Shown: positions 43,265-55,000 of the stretch, piece by piece
Layout of the letters: every line of letters begins with the position of its first letter
How positions within the stretch are numbered: the first letter of the stretch is position 1
Assembly (NCBI GenBank): GCA_964059195.1
Contig: CAXKWD010000005.1
Span: 40,563,825 to 40,627,824, forward strand
DNA: 64,000 nt
Direction: 5' to 3'
DNA from: Ectobius pallidus
Taxonomy: Eukaryota > Arthropoda > Insecta > Blattodea > Ectobiidae
Made by a program: the position numbers and the translations under genes
The notes under the pieces: generated by a model
What the model saw: the letters and a program-made list of their open reading frames with translations, nothing else
What the model was told of the DNA's origin: nothing
Databases searched by the model: none

Positions 43265-45065
43265 AGAGTGGGTGCGTTCTCTTGTTCAAACACGGGGTTA
43301 TAATCAGTGCTGTTTTCGTTAATTGTCTTATGTTTGTTTTTATATATTTCTAAGGACTCTAACTTATTTATGTCCTTTGTTTTTTCTATGTATGATTTGT
43401 AAAGTTCTTTTCTAGATTACTGAGTTGGTGTTTTTCATTGAGCAAGAGTTATGCAAATGCTGATATTTGTTTGTTCTGTTTGTAATCCATTGTGTATTCT
43501 ATACTGTGTGAGTCTTCGTCTCGTTTGACCTATGTATACTTTTATCACAGTTGGAGTATTTTAATTATAAATTATATTTGTCATTAAATTTGTCTGTTTT
43601 GTTTGTTATCTACGCTATGTATTTTATTTCATAATTTATTGTTTGTTTTGTATCCTATTTTAAAGCTATTTTGTTTTAGTATTTTGTTAGTTGGTATACC
43701 TTATTGTCTGTATAGGTAAAAGTGGCGTACTTCTTGTTATTTTTATCGTTTGCTGGCTGGTTTTATTTTCCTCTCTATATAAAGCGTTTTCTTTTTTCAG
43801 TAAGGATAAGATCACATTTTTCTTGTAACCGTTGTTATTCTGTCTGTATAATTATGTTCAGTTCTTTGTTGTACTGTTTTTATTCATAGGAATATTCAAC
43901 ATTCTATGGATCGTGCTATTGAAAGCCGCCATTTTTTTGTATACTGGTGATTTGATTCATTACTAATCACAAAGGAGGATTTCCTATAAATATTATATGA
44001 GAGTTTATTGTTTTTTTAGCAATACTTAAATCAAGATAATTCAATCCTTCTTGATGATCTAATTCATGTGTAAAAGCCAGCTCGTTATTGATATTATTGA
44101 AGTCCTCCTAAATATAATTTGTTTTATTTTTTTCGCGAATTATGAAAAATATGTTTATGTTTAATGATTAAGCTGCGTATTTGGTTTTCTTCGATGTTCT
44201 GAAGGTATATTTAATTAAGGAATCGCGAAAAATGTGCATTATCTTAACCTACCCAGTCCTGAACCCGGGAATCGAACCCGGGCCGCCGGAGTGGAAGGCA
44301 GGCGCGCTACCGACTCACCCACGGCGACGGACCTGAAGGTATATTTGTGATATAATTCCGGAGAGGGTCGAGCCCATAGCTAGTCCCTCTTTCTGTATGT
44401 GTATCTTCCCGTCGAAATTAAAATAATTTTGCGTTAGTTCTGTATCGGTTAATCTGACTTTTTGCGGAATGATTAGAATGCTTTGTTATCTTGTAGCAGA
44501 TAATTTTCCATTATTTGCAAGGTTTGTTTAATGGGAATGTTTGTATATAAATTTATTATGTCGAGAGACATTAAAATCTCATTGTTATTAACTGTTATTT
44601 GTTTCATTTTATTAAGTCCAGTGTATATCTATTGTTCAGATTTAGTTTTGTTTAATTATCTTTGCTAGATTTCTTGATCTCTTGTATGTGGGGGCTCTTC
44701 TAAAATCTATCACCGGCTTAATTGAATTATTATCTTTGTGTGTCTTTACTTGGGCTTTAAGAGTTGGTACTTTCGGAATCATATTAATGTTGCATTTAAT
44801 TTCCTTTTCATTTAAAATTAAATCTGAATCCTTCAAGATATTTTATTACCTCTTGGAATTTGTCTGCAGGGTCATTGTTTATTTCTTCTTTTTTGTTTTC
44901 TTGATTGAAGTTCAGAGTTTTTTCTACGTAATTCTCATTTTTAATTGATGCTATACTATTACCTTTGTCTGCCTTAGAATTGATAATGTTATTGTGTTTT
45001 AATTTATTATTTAGTTTTTTTTCAAAGCGTGTGTGTTTGTTTTGTCTTTGTGGGTTTGTTATTAT
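43265..45065 (-). pseudogene. Penelope-like element, reverse transcriptase to nuclease, decayed
   Basis: In minus-strand order: NNIINSKADKGNSIASIKNE (DKGN block, near 44980), then IPKVPTLKAQVKTHKDNNSI and KPVIDFRRAPTYK (near 44750), then SLDIINLYTNIPI (near 44550, first catalytic block), then QKEGLAMGSTLSGIISQIYL (near 44370, split by a SINE), then LNYLDLSI (near 44040), then ATFTYTDNKVYQLTKY (near 43720), and traces of a GIY-YIG region near 43500. This is the block order of Penelope-like reverse transcriptases. Many stops and frameshifts. The TYTDN block matches the other fragment at 3567-4329 (TFDYTDN), so they belong to the same or a sister family. A 30-bp piece of it (TGGTTTTCTTCGAT.TTCTGA) recurs at 45902-45933. 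Confidence 0.85.
44199..44346 (-). mobile_element. tRNA-derived SINE, family A, copy 2, with perfect 14-bp target duplication
   Basis: The element body 44213-44332 is the reverse of 7640-7811 but lacks its internal hairpin segment. CTGAAGGTATATTT is present at 44199-44212 and 44333-44346 without mismatch. It inserted into the Penelope-like reverse transcriptase just after its catalytic GLAMGS block, so it is younger than that relic. Confidence 0.93.
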
Positions 45066-45109
45066 GTGTTTATGTATATTTCATTCATCTTTGATGCAAT
45101 TTTTTAAAA

Positions 45110-45620
45110 ATATATTATTATATTATACAAATACAAATATTATAAAAATACAAAAATACAAATACAATATTATACAAGCGATAAACACCTGAAAGAGCAG
45201 AATGCTCGGGCTCGGGTTCAGTTCAGTTTTAAAACGTACAGCAATATCATACACACACACATGCAAACATCACAAAACAAAAACTAACATAAATCACAAG
45301 AGAACATAAAACATAAAATCCCATTACTGTTAACATTTATTTATAAAATACTTCAACAAAATAAGAAGAACTATTTTAGAATAACTATTTTATAATATAT
45401 CTTATTCTATTCTTAAAACTATTCACATCTGGATGCTTTCTTAATACATTATTGTATAGTCTTATTCCAAAATTAAACCCATGTTTCAGCACAGCTGATG
45501 TATTACACTTAATTTCAATTAAGGGTGAGGAGGCAATTCGTATTTTGTTTCTTATTTCTTCTTGTTGGTTTTGTTATAATTCATAGATGGCAGTCTTGAC
45601 GTCTGTAACATAGTATCAAT
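45110..45620 (-). pseudogene. Probable LINE 3' fragment
   Basis: The minus strand reads EIKCNTSAVLKHGFNFGIRL, then YNNVLRKHPDVNSFKNRIRY, similar to the last residues of LINE polymerases ('.G..LYN.LP......FK..+..'). It ends in an AT-rich microsatellite (ATACAAATAC repeats, 45120-45170), as at a LINE 3' end. The clade is uncertain. Confidence 0.55.
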
Positions 45621-46839
45621 ATTTTATGTCATTTGGGAAATAACGTTATATTTATAACCTAGTTGAAACACGTAATATTCATCACTATTCAGTGTTACGT
45701 CTGTTAGGTTCATTACCCTAGGATAAAATGTCAAATTTATGCTATTCACTTCATGCTGTGTTGATTCGAGCTTATGTTGTATCATACCTAATTCTCTCTT
45801 TAATTTTTCAATCTTCCTATTCATGGTAGGCCTATTGTATTTGATCTCCATTTCTTACTCCAGTTGGTTCTGGATGTAGTTATTTATGTATGTCCTTGTT
45901 TGGTTTTCTTCGATATTCTGAAGGTATATTTCTGAATGTAATGAGAATATTCTGGTGATAATGTTCAGTAGTGAAGAGAAAGCTTTTTTTTGGTGAAAGA
46001 CATTTCTCGCGAAGGCGATCGGTTTACGGAAAATGTAAAACTAAAATGGACATACGTATTAACGCAACTACAATATTTATTTAAACATTTGAAGGAAATG
46101 AGAGAGACGAGAGTTGGCACTGCTATGCTTATGAGTTCTGCAGTAATGAATTCTGTTTTAGAAACTTTGCTTTCACTTAATCATTTAATATTAATAACTC
46201 GTGGTTCAGATTTAATAAGGAGTCTACTTGTATCCTCTCACGTGCGATACATTACTCCACCTATATTTGGTGGTTATTTGCACGCCATAAATACCTAGGC
46301 CTACGTATTCCACTCAACAGCGTTTTTTCCTGCAGCGCAAACCCTAAACTTCGAAATATAACAGGCTACACCGAAATTCCCAAGAATTCGGAATGTTAAC
46401 TAGTTCAAAAGCTATAATAAAATGTCATGGCAGTTGGTGGCGTATCAGAATGAAGAGTTAAAACAAAAGTATCTTGTTCCAGTACCCAGCAAATCCAATT
46501 GATATTTTTACACTATTGCAAATACATTATTGCAAATATACTATTGCAAATAGTCACTATCAGCCCCTTCAAGTATGAAAAATTATGGAAGATAGTTGGG
46601 GTAGATTAATTTCATTAGATAAATTATTTATTTGCACATAATTATAAATAAATGCATGTAGAAATGCAATGAGCACAACTGCATAGACCAGTTGATTCGC
46701 ATAACATACATTAACCTAATACTTATTGTGTATTCAACGGAACTTAACTTATTTTCTTAATTATATATAAGGTGATATAAAATTACGGCTGTACTTGGAT
46801 AATGATGACCTTCATTTGCGAAACTCACATCAATGAAAT

Positions 46840-47495
46840 CTGAACTTCATTTGCGTTCTCGAACTCTCAAAAAGTCAGCATTATCATTTTGCTTTTGTTC
46901 GGAAGTAAACGCATCAGTTATTCCTTTTGTAACGCAGGTAAAAAGCATTGGAATTGTTAAATACAAAAATCTTAATTGGAAAATACAAACTACAGATACA
47001 TGCAGAACAAATTTTTTCTTCTGTATTGCACTCACTAAAGGGTGCTAACATTAATGATGCCTCATTTTGATTATTGCGACGTACTATTTACTATAGTCTT
47101 AACTATAGACTTCGTACAACGACTTCAACAGGCTCATAACCTCTGCGTTCGTTACGTTTGCAACATCTGTAAATATGATCACATCACCCGTCTTTTGAAA
47201 TGCTGTCCTGGGCTGGGCATTCGACGATTGATGCATTCGTTCACTCTATTATACAATACTCTCGTAACTAAGATAAATAATTCTAATCCTGTATGCTTTA
47301 AATTTTTTATCTTCTCATCATGACCTCTGTTCAAGCTCACTGGGAAGCACCATTGTATGTTTGGTCACAAAACAACTCATTATTCTAGCTCTTTTATCGT
47401 TTCCATGTCTCGATCTTGGAATGCTTTACCTGCGAACTACAGGAACTGTCAAACGCAAACACAATTCTTACGAAGCTGAACAATGATGCCATAGC
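46840..47495 (+). pseudogene. LINE fragment, C-terminal part of ORF2
   Basis: It reads VKSIGIVKYKNLNWKIQTTD, then LMMPHFDYCDVLFTIVLTID, then RLQQAHNLCVRYVCNICKYD, then HITRLLKCCPGLGIRRLMHS and FTLLYNTLVTKI. After shifts come traces of the 'SRSWNALP' end near 47420. The PHFDYCDV...RLQ.AQN.CVR..CN....DH block is typical of a large insect LINE group. Frames change at least three times; the 5' part is missing. Confidence 0.82.
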
Positions 47496-48589
47496 AAGGG
47501 AATTGCTGTTTTCTCGTAACAGCGAGTGATATTTGGATGAAACTGTTATTGTGAATGTGTGAACAATAATGTAGCTTACTAATATTGAAAACTACAAAAA
47601 TATCGGTAAATCTCTAGTGATAAGAAACGTCTCTTGGAGCAAGGAGGTTTAAATGAAAACAACATTTGTTATTATTACTATCACTATTATTATTAGTTGT
47701 TGTTGAGTGAAATATATGGGTTAGGAATTTTAAAAATGCATCTTATACAAATAGTTAACTGTAGGTTATGAACAAAACACTATTAATTAATAATATTTAA
47801 CAAATTATGAGAAATGAGGCAGCTGAAGTCCATATCTTCATGCAAGATTTATGCTCACAAAATTAACGGTTGGTTCCACCCCTGTAGCATTTGCCTTCCA
47901 CGCTCTGGATGAACCTTAGGGCTTGAGGTTTTTACATACGCAAGAGAGCATAGTCAGTTGAAGCTCTATGTTCTAAACAATCGCCAGCGCATAACTAACA
48001 CCTCATTGCTTGCTTTCGTTGTTGTATTGTTCCTTCTGGCAATGAATACGTTCCAGCTGCCGTTCACGTCCGCTGAAGTGAAAACTCCAGTGAAGCCACT
48101 TCAGCTAAACGTAAATGTTTGTTTTGTCCTTCCAAACGTTATGTATCCATGCTTTGTGAAGATAATCAATTAAGCGAGCTATAAATGACGTTATTTTTTA
48201 AATTAAAGCATTCAGTTACAAAGTGATGGAGATTTGAACATCATGAGAGGTATTTCTGGGAATATAGAAGTTCAACCGATCAGTACACTATAGGCTACGG
48301 TGTTCCAAACAGATAGAGAGAAAATAATAATAGATAAAAATCTTTTATACAAATAAATATTTTGTGAAACACTCACTTTATCCACCCCGATGATGGGATA
48401 TATATATATGCACACATATTATGTTATTCAAACAGAACCTTACACCGTCGTGCACAAGTTTAAAAAAGTTTTCGTGCTATCTACCTTCACATTACGTGTT
48501 AAGCTGCAATAAAACTTTTATATCTCAGTATACATCATTTTGATTTTGTATACCTTCAGCAGTAAAAATTGTCCTAGTTCATGGGCGTC

Positions 48590-48850
48590 ATTCATGAACT
48601 AGCGCACATCCAGCCGGTATTCCATTTCTTGCCATAGCCTACTGAAGCTAGTACGTGGTGCAATTGACTTCACAACTGCATCAGTCCTGGGTCTCAATTC
48701 AGACACCAGTGGCACATAAACTCTATCTTTTACACATCCCCGTAAAAAAAAAGTCGCAGGGGATGAGCTCAGGAGAACTTGGAGGCCACTGGAAAAGATG
48801 CAAGTCTGTATCATGACGACCGCTGAAATTTCATTGTGTTGTTATCGATG
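48590..48850 (-). pseudogene. Mariner-like transposase C-terminal relic
   Basis: On the minus strand QWPPSSPELIPCDFF is followed, after a one-base slip in a run of A/T, by LRGCVKDRVYVPLVSELRPR and SRLWQEMEYRLDVR. The family form is 'W.PRSPDL.PLDFFLWG..KD.VY......ELR.RI...........W.E..YRLD', the end of a mariner-type DDE transposase common in insects. Only this end remains; no inverted repeats were found. Confidence 0.75.
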
Positions 48851-49384
48851 TTGTTAATTCTCTGTTAAGGAAGAGTCAGTTTTTCAGGACGTCTAGACAT
48901 GAAATATTCCATTTTCCTCATGTCAAGTCTCGTCTGAAACATGCGACCGTCAGAACTTCTATTTTATACATGCTTTCCGTCATCTGAAACTGGTTATACC
49001 ACAAGCAAATGTATTAGTCAGACGGGGGTCACTTCCAAATCTTTTTCCGATGCGCCTCTTGGACTATAACAACTTAACGAGATCTTGAGAACTCCAACTA
49101 GCAAAAATATTACGTTCATTAGTTGCCACATAATACAAATGGCTCTGCCATGCGACAGTCTTAGAGAATGAAATTTGATCATGCCCAGAATCGAAACTTC
49201 CACAGTTGTTCTTCCATTACTTGTGGAGGCAAAGGGCTAGAATTACTTGCAAACATAAGCATACAAAGCACTTAAAACTTCCATATTCATTAAAGTATAA
49301 TCGATATTATTATATAAGCTTCTTAGTAATTTTCGTGAACCCCTACCTAATAGACTTCCTGAAATAAATTGCAACTTGTTTCAG

Positions 49385-49688
49385 GAATTCACAATCCGAG
49401 GAACATCATGCCTGAGCCGGACAGCTGTGTCATAAACAACAGAGCGTTCTTCGTGTTCGGGTCACTAGTGGCATTCTACGTGCCAATGGTGATAATGGTG
49501 GTCACGTACGCACTTACGGTACAGCTTCTGAGGAAGAAGGCAAGGTTTGCCGCCGAGCACCCGGAATCCGATCAGTTCCGGAGGCTAGGAGGAAGATTCG
49601 CAGCTACTAAGGGTCATCACCACCATAACAACCACAGAGCTTCCACCATATCACACCAACTGTACAGGACGAGTGGCGGTTCTGACAG
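49385..49688 (+). CDS. 5-HT2-type serotonin receptor, exon with ECL2, TM5 and start of ICL3
   Basis: Lies between TTTCAG and GTAATT; enters to complete Gly (G|GA) and leaves after two bases (GAC AG|). It encodes ECL2 with the disulphide Cys ([14 protein letters not shown]), then TM5 [20 protein letters not shown]. Relative to the TM5 Pro (5.50) the residues are G5.42, S5.43 and A5.46; G5.42-S5.43 is typical of 5-HT2 receptors, while catecholamine receptors usually carry Ser at 5.42 and 5.46. ICL3 starts with [20 protein letters not shown] and FRRLGGRF, closely resembling insect 5-HT2 receptors. A His-rich patch ([11 protein letters not shown]) follows. This exon supports the subfamily call best. 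Confidence 0.9.
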
Positions 49689-51855
49689 GTAATTTATGCA
49701 TTACGACTTCTTAGTGAGAAGAAAGGTTTATCTGAATAGCTACATTGTGAAAGGTAGATTCTTTTCCTCAGCAAACGAGAATAATTGTATTGTCAATTAA
49801 TCAGTTACCACCTATGATCAGTTATTAATATTACTATAGCTCTCCCAATTAATAAATACCCGTTCTTACAGCACAGGCGCTTACTTTCGTCACTTGATGG
49901 GCGGAGCGTCACTCCTCACCTGATCAAGTCACCTTTAAAACCCCATGTGACTATCACGAAAGATGGGACTAGACTGTGGCGAACATGCGTGGGACAGGAG
50001 AACAGGGCATTATACCTTCGGAGAGCTATAGGCCTACGCGTGACTATCATGACACAAGTTATTTGTTACAATGCATCTAAAGTTGTGATGAACAGCAAGA
50101 CATCTACACAGGTTCACATTCATAATTTAAATCTATATCAATCATTTATAAATTACCGTACTAAAATCTTGACTGGTGTTTACAAGTTCGCATTAAAAAT
50201 TGCTGTTGCTAAGGGTTTCGCACTAATTCGCCATTCTCAGGTAAATGTTTCCATTATCACTGTTTGTGTATGGTCTGACAGGGTAATAAAGGCCGAGATG
50301 GATTCTTGGTGTGAGAAAGACAGATACTGAGACAGAGAGCTTACTAATACTACAAAACGAGAGAACAATCACGAGTTGGGCAAGAGCATGTCCTTTGCGA
50401 CTGTAACTAAACTATTCGTGCTTTACAATAGAGAGTACTAGGAAATCACTGGGAGGGGACATATTATTAGCCTAGTTTGACTTTCTCTATGCTGCCAGCT
50501 TAGGTAAAGCCAAATTGTATCCAAATTTTCACTTTTCCGCGCACACAAGGTCTAACAACTTATAAGACAATGGAGACATCTACCAACGAGTTAACACCGA
50601 AACGCATGGGAACAACAAAGTTTTAGATGTGAACTCGTATATCACTGCCAGCTTTACGCATAAGATAGTAGTATTTTTATAAATAACTGACATGTAATTG
50701 ATTTATGAACATATGGCGCTAAGCATAACGATTTTAAATGCATTACGAGTAATAACCTATAGGCCTACAGCCTAATTGTTAAAATTATTAACACAGCATA
50801 AGTGGTACCTAAATAATTGACAATAGGCCTATAAATAAACTAGCTCTGTTGTGAAATAAAAGAATCGAAATTAACAAGAGCCTAAAAGTATCCTTATAAG
50901 AAGTCTACTAAGTTTGGAATTAACCTACATATATTTCTCTTTCAAGGGACAGGAACTGGGCAGCATTATTTCAAAATTTGCAAATTTGATTTCTTTAGGA
51001 TTCTCTATTAAAGTAAACGATAATTTACAGTAGTATATTATAGGAACAGTATATACCCCCAAAATTTAAAAACAATAGGATGAAAATCTACAGGATAAAA
51101 AGTCTTCCCATCTCCCTTAACACTTCATAAGATACTGGTACCATTAAAATTACCATAAATATAATTTAACACACATTTCTACAATAAAATAAAGATATGG
51201 TACCTGTAACTCAATTATTTCTTTATTACCGCCAAGTTCTTTCGATCTGATGTCACCCATCTACAGTGCATCTCGCTTTGTAGTCACGTAGATGCTGCAT
51301 TGACAACAAAGCAAGGTTTCCTCAAAATATTGTAATTTTCCTACATGATAACAAAGCAAGATGCCCTAAAGATGTGATTATAACGAAATATCTAGTTGAA
51401 TTAAAAGGATGATACCGAATCATATCTTTATTTTATTCTATTGACTAAGTTCAATGGAAGTCAATAACATGCATTTAAACAAATTTCTACGCTTCAAACA
51501 TAACCAAATTGTGTCAGATTGACGGTAACAGTACGTATGGAAAATGAGTATCTTGAACCGTTACTGAGGTGGACTCGCATTCGGGAGGCCCCAGGTTCAA
51601 ATCCCGTGGCCAACAAATCTAAGCCGGTCTCCTTAGCCGCGGTAACACAGGCATGCTATCTTGGAGCCGTGGTGAAGGTGTCTGTGGGTTCGAGTCCCGC
51701 CTCGGGCATGGGTGTAAGTGATAAGGAAAACAATGTAAACAAATGGAAAGCAGGGTAAAAAATGTAAAATTCAGGAAAATTGGCCTATGACCGGCTAAAT
51801 TTATTTAAAAAAACCGTTGTCACATGCATCGTTTGCATGCCATGGCTGTTTGCAG
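49689..51855 (+). other. Receptor intron (2167 bp)
   Basis: GTAATT to TTTGCAG, phase 2. Apart from the tRNA-like repeat at 51550-51760, I recognise nothing in it. The 127-codon frame at 49947-50330 has no family resemblance and lies wholly inside the intron. Confidence 0.8.
51550..51760 (+). mobile_element. SINE-like repeat with two B-box-like words
   Basis: CCAGGTTCAAATCCCGTGGC (51591-51610) and GTGGGTTCGAGTCCCGCCTC (51684-51703) both resemble the T-arm of a tRNA (GGTTCRAnTCC). The segment lies about 100 bp before the third receptor exon. It may be a dimeric tRNA-derived SINE or two adjacent insertions. Confidence 0.55.
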
Positions 51856-52050
51856 GAGCAGCAGTATACGAGTGAGTACTTCACACCCTCAGCTCAGCTT
51901 CGTGGCGAACGGTGGCAGTGGCGCTACTAGCGGCGGACGCTGTGACCAGGGCACCCAGACGCCAGATAATATAGCCCGCGAAACAAGAAATTTCAGACTA
52001 AGAAGTCTCAAATTGCAGCTGAGCATGGGACCCTCGACGCTTAACTTAAG
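51856..52050 (+). CDS. 5-HT2-type serotonin receptor, exon in ICL3
   Basis: Lies between TTTGCAG and GTATCG; starts by completing Arg (AG|G) and again leaves after two bases (TTA AG|), so the frame carries on in both directions. It encodes [20 protein letters not shown], a Gly/Ser-rich linker, then [20 protein letters not shown] and [17 protein letters not shown]. The last block, approaching TM6, resembles insect 5-HT2 ICL3. Serines and threonines here could be regulatory phosphorylation sites, which is inference. The TM6-TM7 exon was not found in the following 12 kb. Confidence 0.85.
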
Positions 52051-55000
52051 GTATCGTTACTATCACTAAGATATTACTTTGCATGATTCTTAGTATCTGA
52101 AGTTTATATTTTCATACTTCGAAAACCAGCTGGAAAGTTGTCACAATTCTGTACTTTTCTCTTTAGTTTTATAATATTTTTTCTAACTAATAAGCTAACG
52201 TAAAGGATGTGAATTATATTATTTATTAAGAAAGAAACCCCTTTAGCTGCTTCGATAATGAAGCTGACATTGATAAAGCTTACTTGAGAAGTAACAGATT
52301 ATAACTTGTGCCTTTAGGAACATTGGGAGGCTGGGAGATAAAACGCATGTATCTGCCTAGAACACAACAAAGGAACACTGTAACACAACAAAGAAAAACT
52401 GTAACATAACATAATAAACATAACTAGAAAGGCATGACAGATTCGCACAAGATTTCTAACTTAAGGTGCGAATATATTATTTTTTATATAAAAAATTGGT
52501 CTTTCTGTGGCAGCAATGAGAATAGTAGATATAAAGTCTTTAAGAAGGTCATATTATAAGATAACATTAAAATTGTATGTTATACGAGTACATAACGTTT
52601 CATGAGAGACTTCTTTATATGTATTTGGGCAATGTATTTTAACCTAAACTTCTTGGGTACCACATCATATGGGGACAATGTTTCATTATTCTATGACATA
52701 CCTGGGCAACTGAGGGGAAACGTTTTAGTACCCCACCCATGCTGTGACGTATGAAACCTGATCTTCATGTTCAGTGTCACGTCGAAACTGCTTTATTCTG
52801 ACGTCAAGGGCGACTGTAGTGGGAGACATTACCCCAGCGCACAGTGGCACAATGTGAACCAGTTGCACACCCGTGTTCTATGACATCTAGTTGTTATTGC
52901 TGTACTAATACTTGATGTCAGTCATTGAGCTTATTTCAGTTATATAAATTGCAGGAATATAAACCAATTTATTAAAATCAAAGCATGGTACCGTTTAAAT
53001 TAAACATGAAAAAGAATATGTAAAATGAGTTTAAACGTCAAAGTACTCATAGCCTACATATTATATTATATGAGAACCTAATTTCAAAAAAGTAAGAAAT
53101 CCAAAATAGCAAATTTTTCAGAAGACACAAAAACTCTTGGTGCTCACAATAATTTATATTTTTCATATTTTTCATATTTTTATTTGTGTTGTCTTATTTT
53201 TATATTTGGGGCAATATTAAATGTGTGTACATCATATGGTTTAATTTTATTAAGAGTTTGGGTATGTATTTAAATGTCTAGGGCTAGGGAATCTACTTTT
53301 CATTTAAATAATTTTTGTTAAATTTTTCTAGGTATTTTTACAATGTTGTTCGTAATAATGTTATATTGTTCTTCTGAAAGAATCAGATCATTTTCTTATT
53401 ATTAATTATTTTTGGGAAGTTTAATTCCTACTCTATTTTCAATTTTGGGTTGGGAATATCAGCCTGAACATTTACAAGTATTTATTTATTGTTTTAATTG
53501 TATTAGCATCATTGCCCACAATGGAAGGATTTTTTCAAAACATGTATAGTGATAGCGCAATTTTTAGTTTTTCTTTACTAAATAATTGTACAACGTACTG
53601 CTAACTTTATACATAAGGCATCATGTCTGTCAATTATTTCTGTTTTGCTGTAAAACCCTCGGTTTTTATAAGCATAAATAAAATGGATTTGGTACTTTAT
53701 GGCAATAAAATTGTGAAAACTAACAGTTAATGCTAAGAAAAACACATAAATAACTCTGTTTCAGATAGGAGAGATATATATTTTTTCTTATTTAATTGAC
53801 ACACACAGTTATAGTCCTAGAGCTTTCTATAATGGATAAAATGAGGTTAGGGCAGGCATGTCATTTTCTTTTCGCTTTCCTCTCTCCTGGTGCTTCAGGA
53901 CCATTTTCTCTTGGGAAGACAGAAGTGTTGATTTTGCTATTTTGGTCAAAAAATGCTATTTTTGGATTTTAGTGTAAAACAATCAAGCATACTCTAAAGT
54001 ATATCTGTGCAAAATGTTATGCCATTTGGGCGCATGGAACAGGTGTTTCTGACGCCATTTTTAAAGTACTGCTCGTAATCCTCGTGCTATCCTTTATTAC
54101 CTAATCATAATTATTATAGTGCATTTAGGTGTAAAATATATAATTTAAGGGTTGTGTAGTGCTCCATTCAGATTTAGTGATAGTTCAGTGTAATTATAAA
54201 GTTTGTAACTATAAAGGTTTATTTATAGGTACATAAGATGCATATGTTTTACTCTGAGTGCATGTAGACTTTAAACGGTTGTTTTCTCAGTCTCAATTTT
54301 CATGTTAATTTGTCACATTCAAAATCTATCTTCTCCCATAAAAATACAGATACAGCTCTGACATTTTTTCACAGTGTACTTTTTGATGTGCGTAATAAAC
54401 TATCTAATCAGATTTTTGGTATGGGTCTTAGTTTTTTTTTAAGTTAATATTTTACATAAACAATATGTCAATTTTTAATCACCTTTTTATTTCTCTGGGT
54501 AAAATATTTTTTTAAACAAAAAGTATAAATAATATCAAAAATCTAAATCATTGAATCTGTTAAACAAGCATCATAGAATCTCACATAAAAAATTCAGATC
54601 CATATTTTAATATCTGTCGGAGGAGATAGATTTCAATTTTAATTTAAAAAAATCAATCAATTTAATTATATCTCAAAATCAAATGGAGATATCAAAATGA
54701 AATTTGAAACTTCAACATCTGTTTATGTTTAAATTAAGTGTAAAATTTCAAGTTTCTAATCCAAATAGTTTAGAAAATGACTCTCAACACTTCGGTGTTC
54801 CCTTAAACTGTTCAAGCAAAGATAATGAAACTTTCAGATTTTTTAGATGAATGATAAATGTCCCTTAACAGAATTATGAAATAATTCTTGAATGTAGAGA
54901 ATTTTCAATTAATTTTATAGAAAAAATAATCGTTTCCTTTAAGTTACGTAGTTTTCATGCAGCTTTTGGCAGCAATATTGTACAGATTACAGTGATTGTG

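Larger units (their letters stand above)
40776..49384 (+). other. Receptor intron (8609 bp), rich in transposon relics
   Basis: Bounded by GTATGT and TTTCAG, phase 1. It contains the Tc1/mariner-like element, the Penelope-like relic with SINE, two LINE fragments and a mariner relic, each listed separately. The remaining stretches (about 40860-41530, 45960-46820 and 47500-48580) show nothing I recognise. The 102-codon frame at 45990-46298 has no family resemblance. Confidence 0.85.

Noticed and set aside
45990..46298. 102-codon open frame in the receptor intron
   Set aside because: No domain, no splice-site context and no repeat family; probably chance, though it is among the longest unexplained frames.
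49947..50330. 127-codon open frame in the second receptor intron
   Set aside because: No recognisable domain, and it lies wholly inside the intron between well-defined exons.
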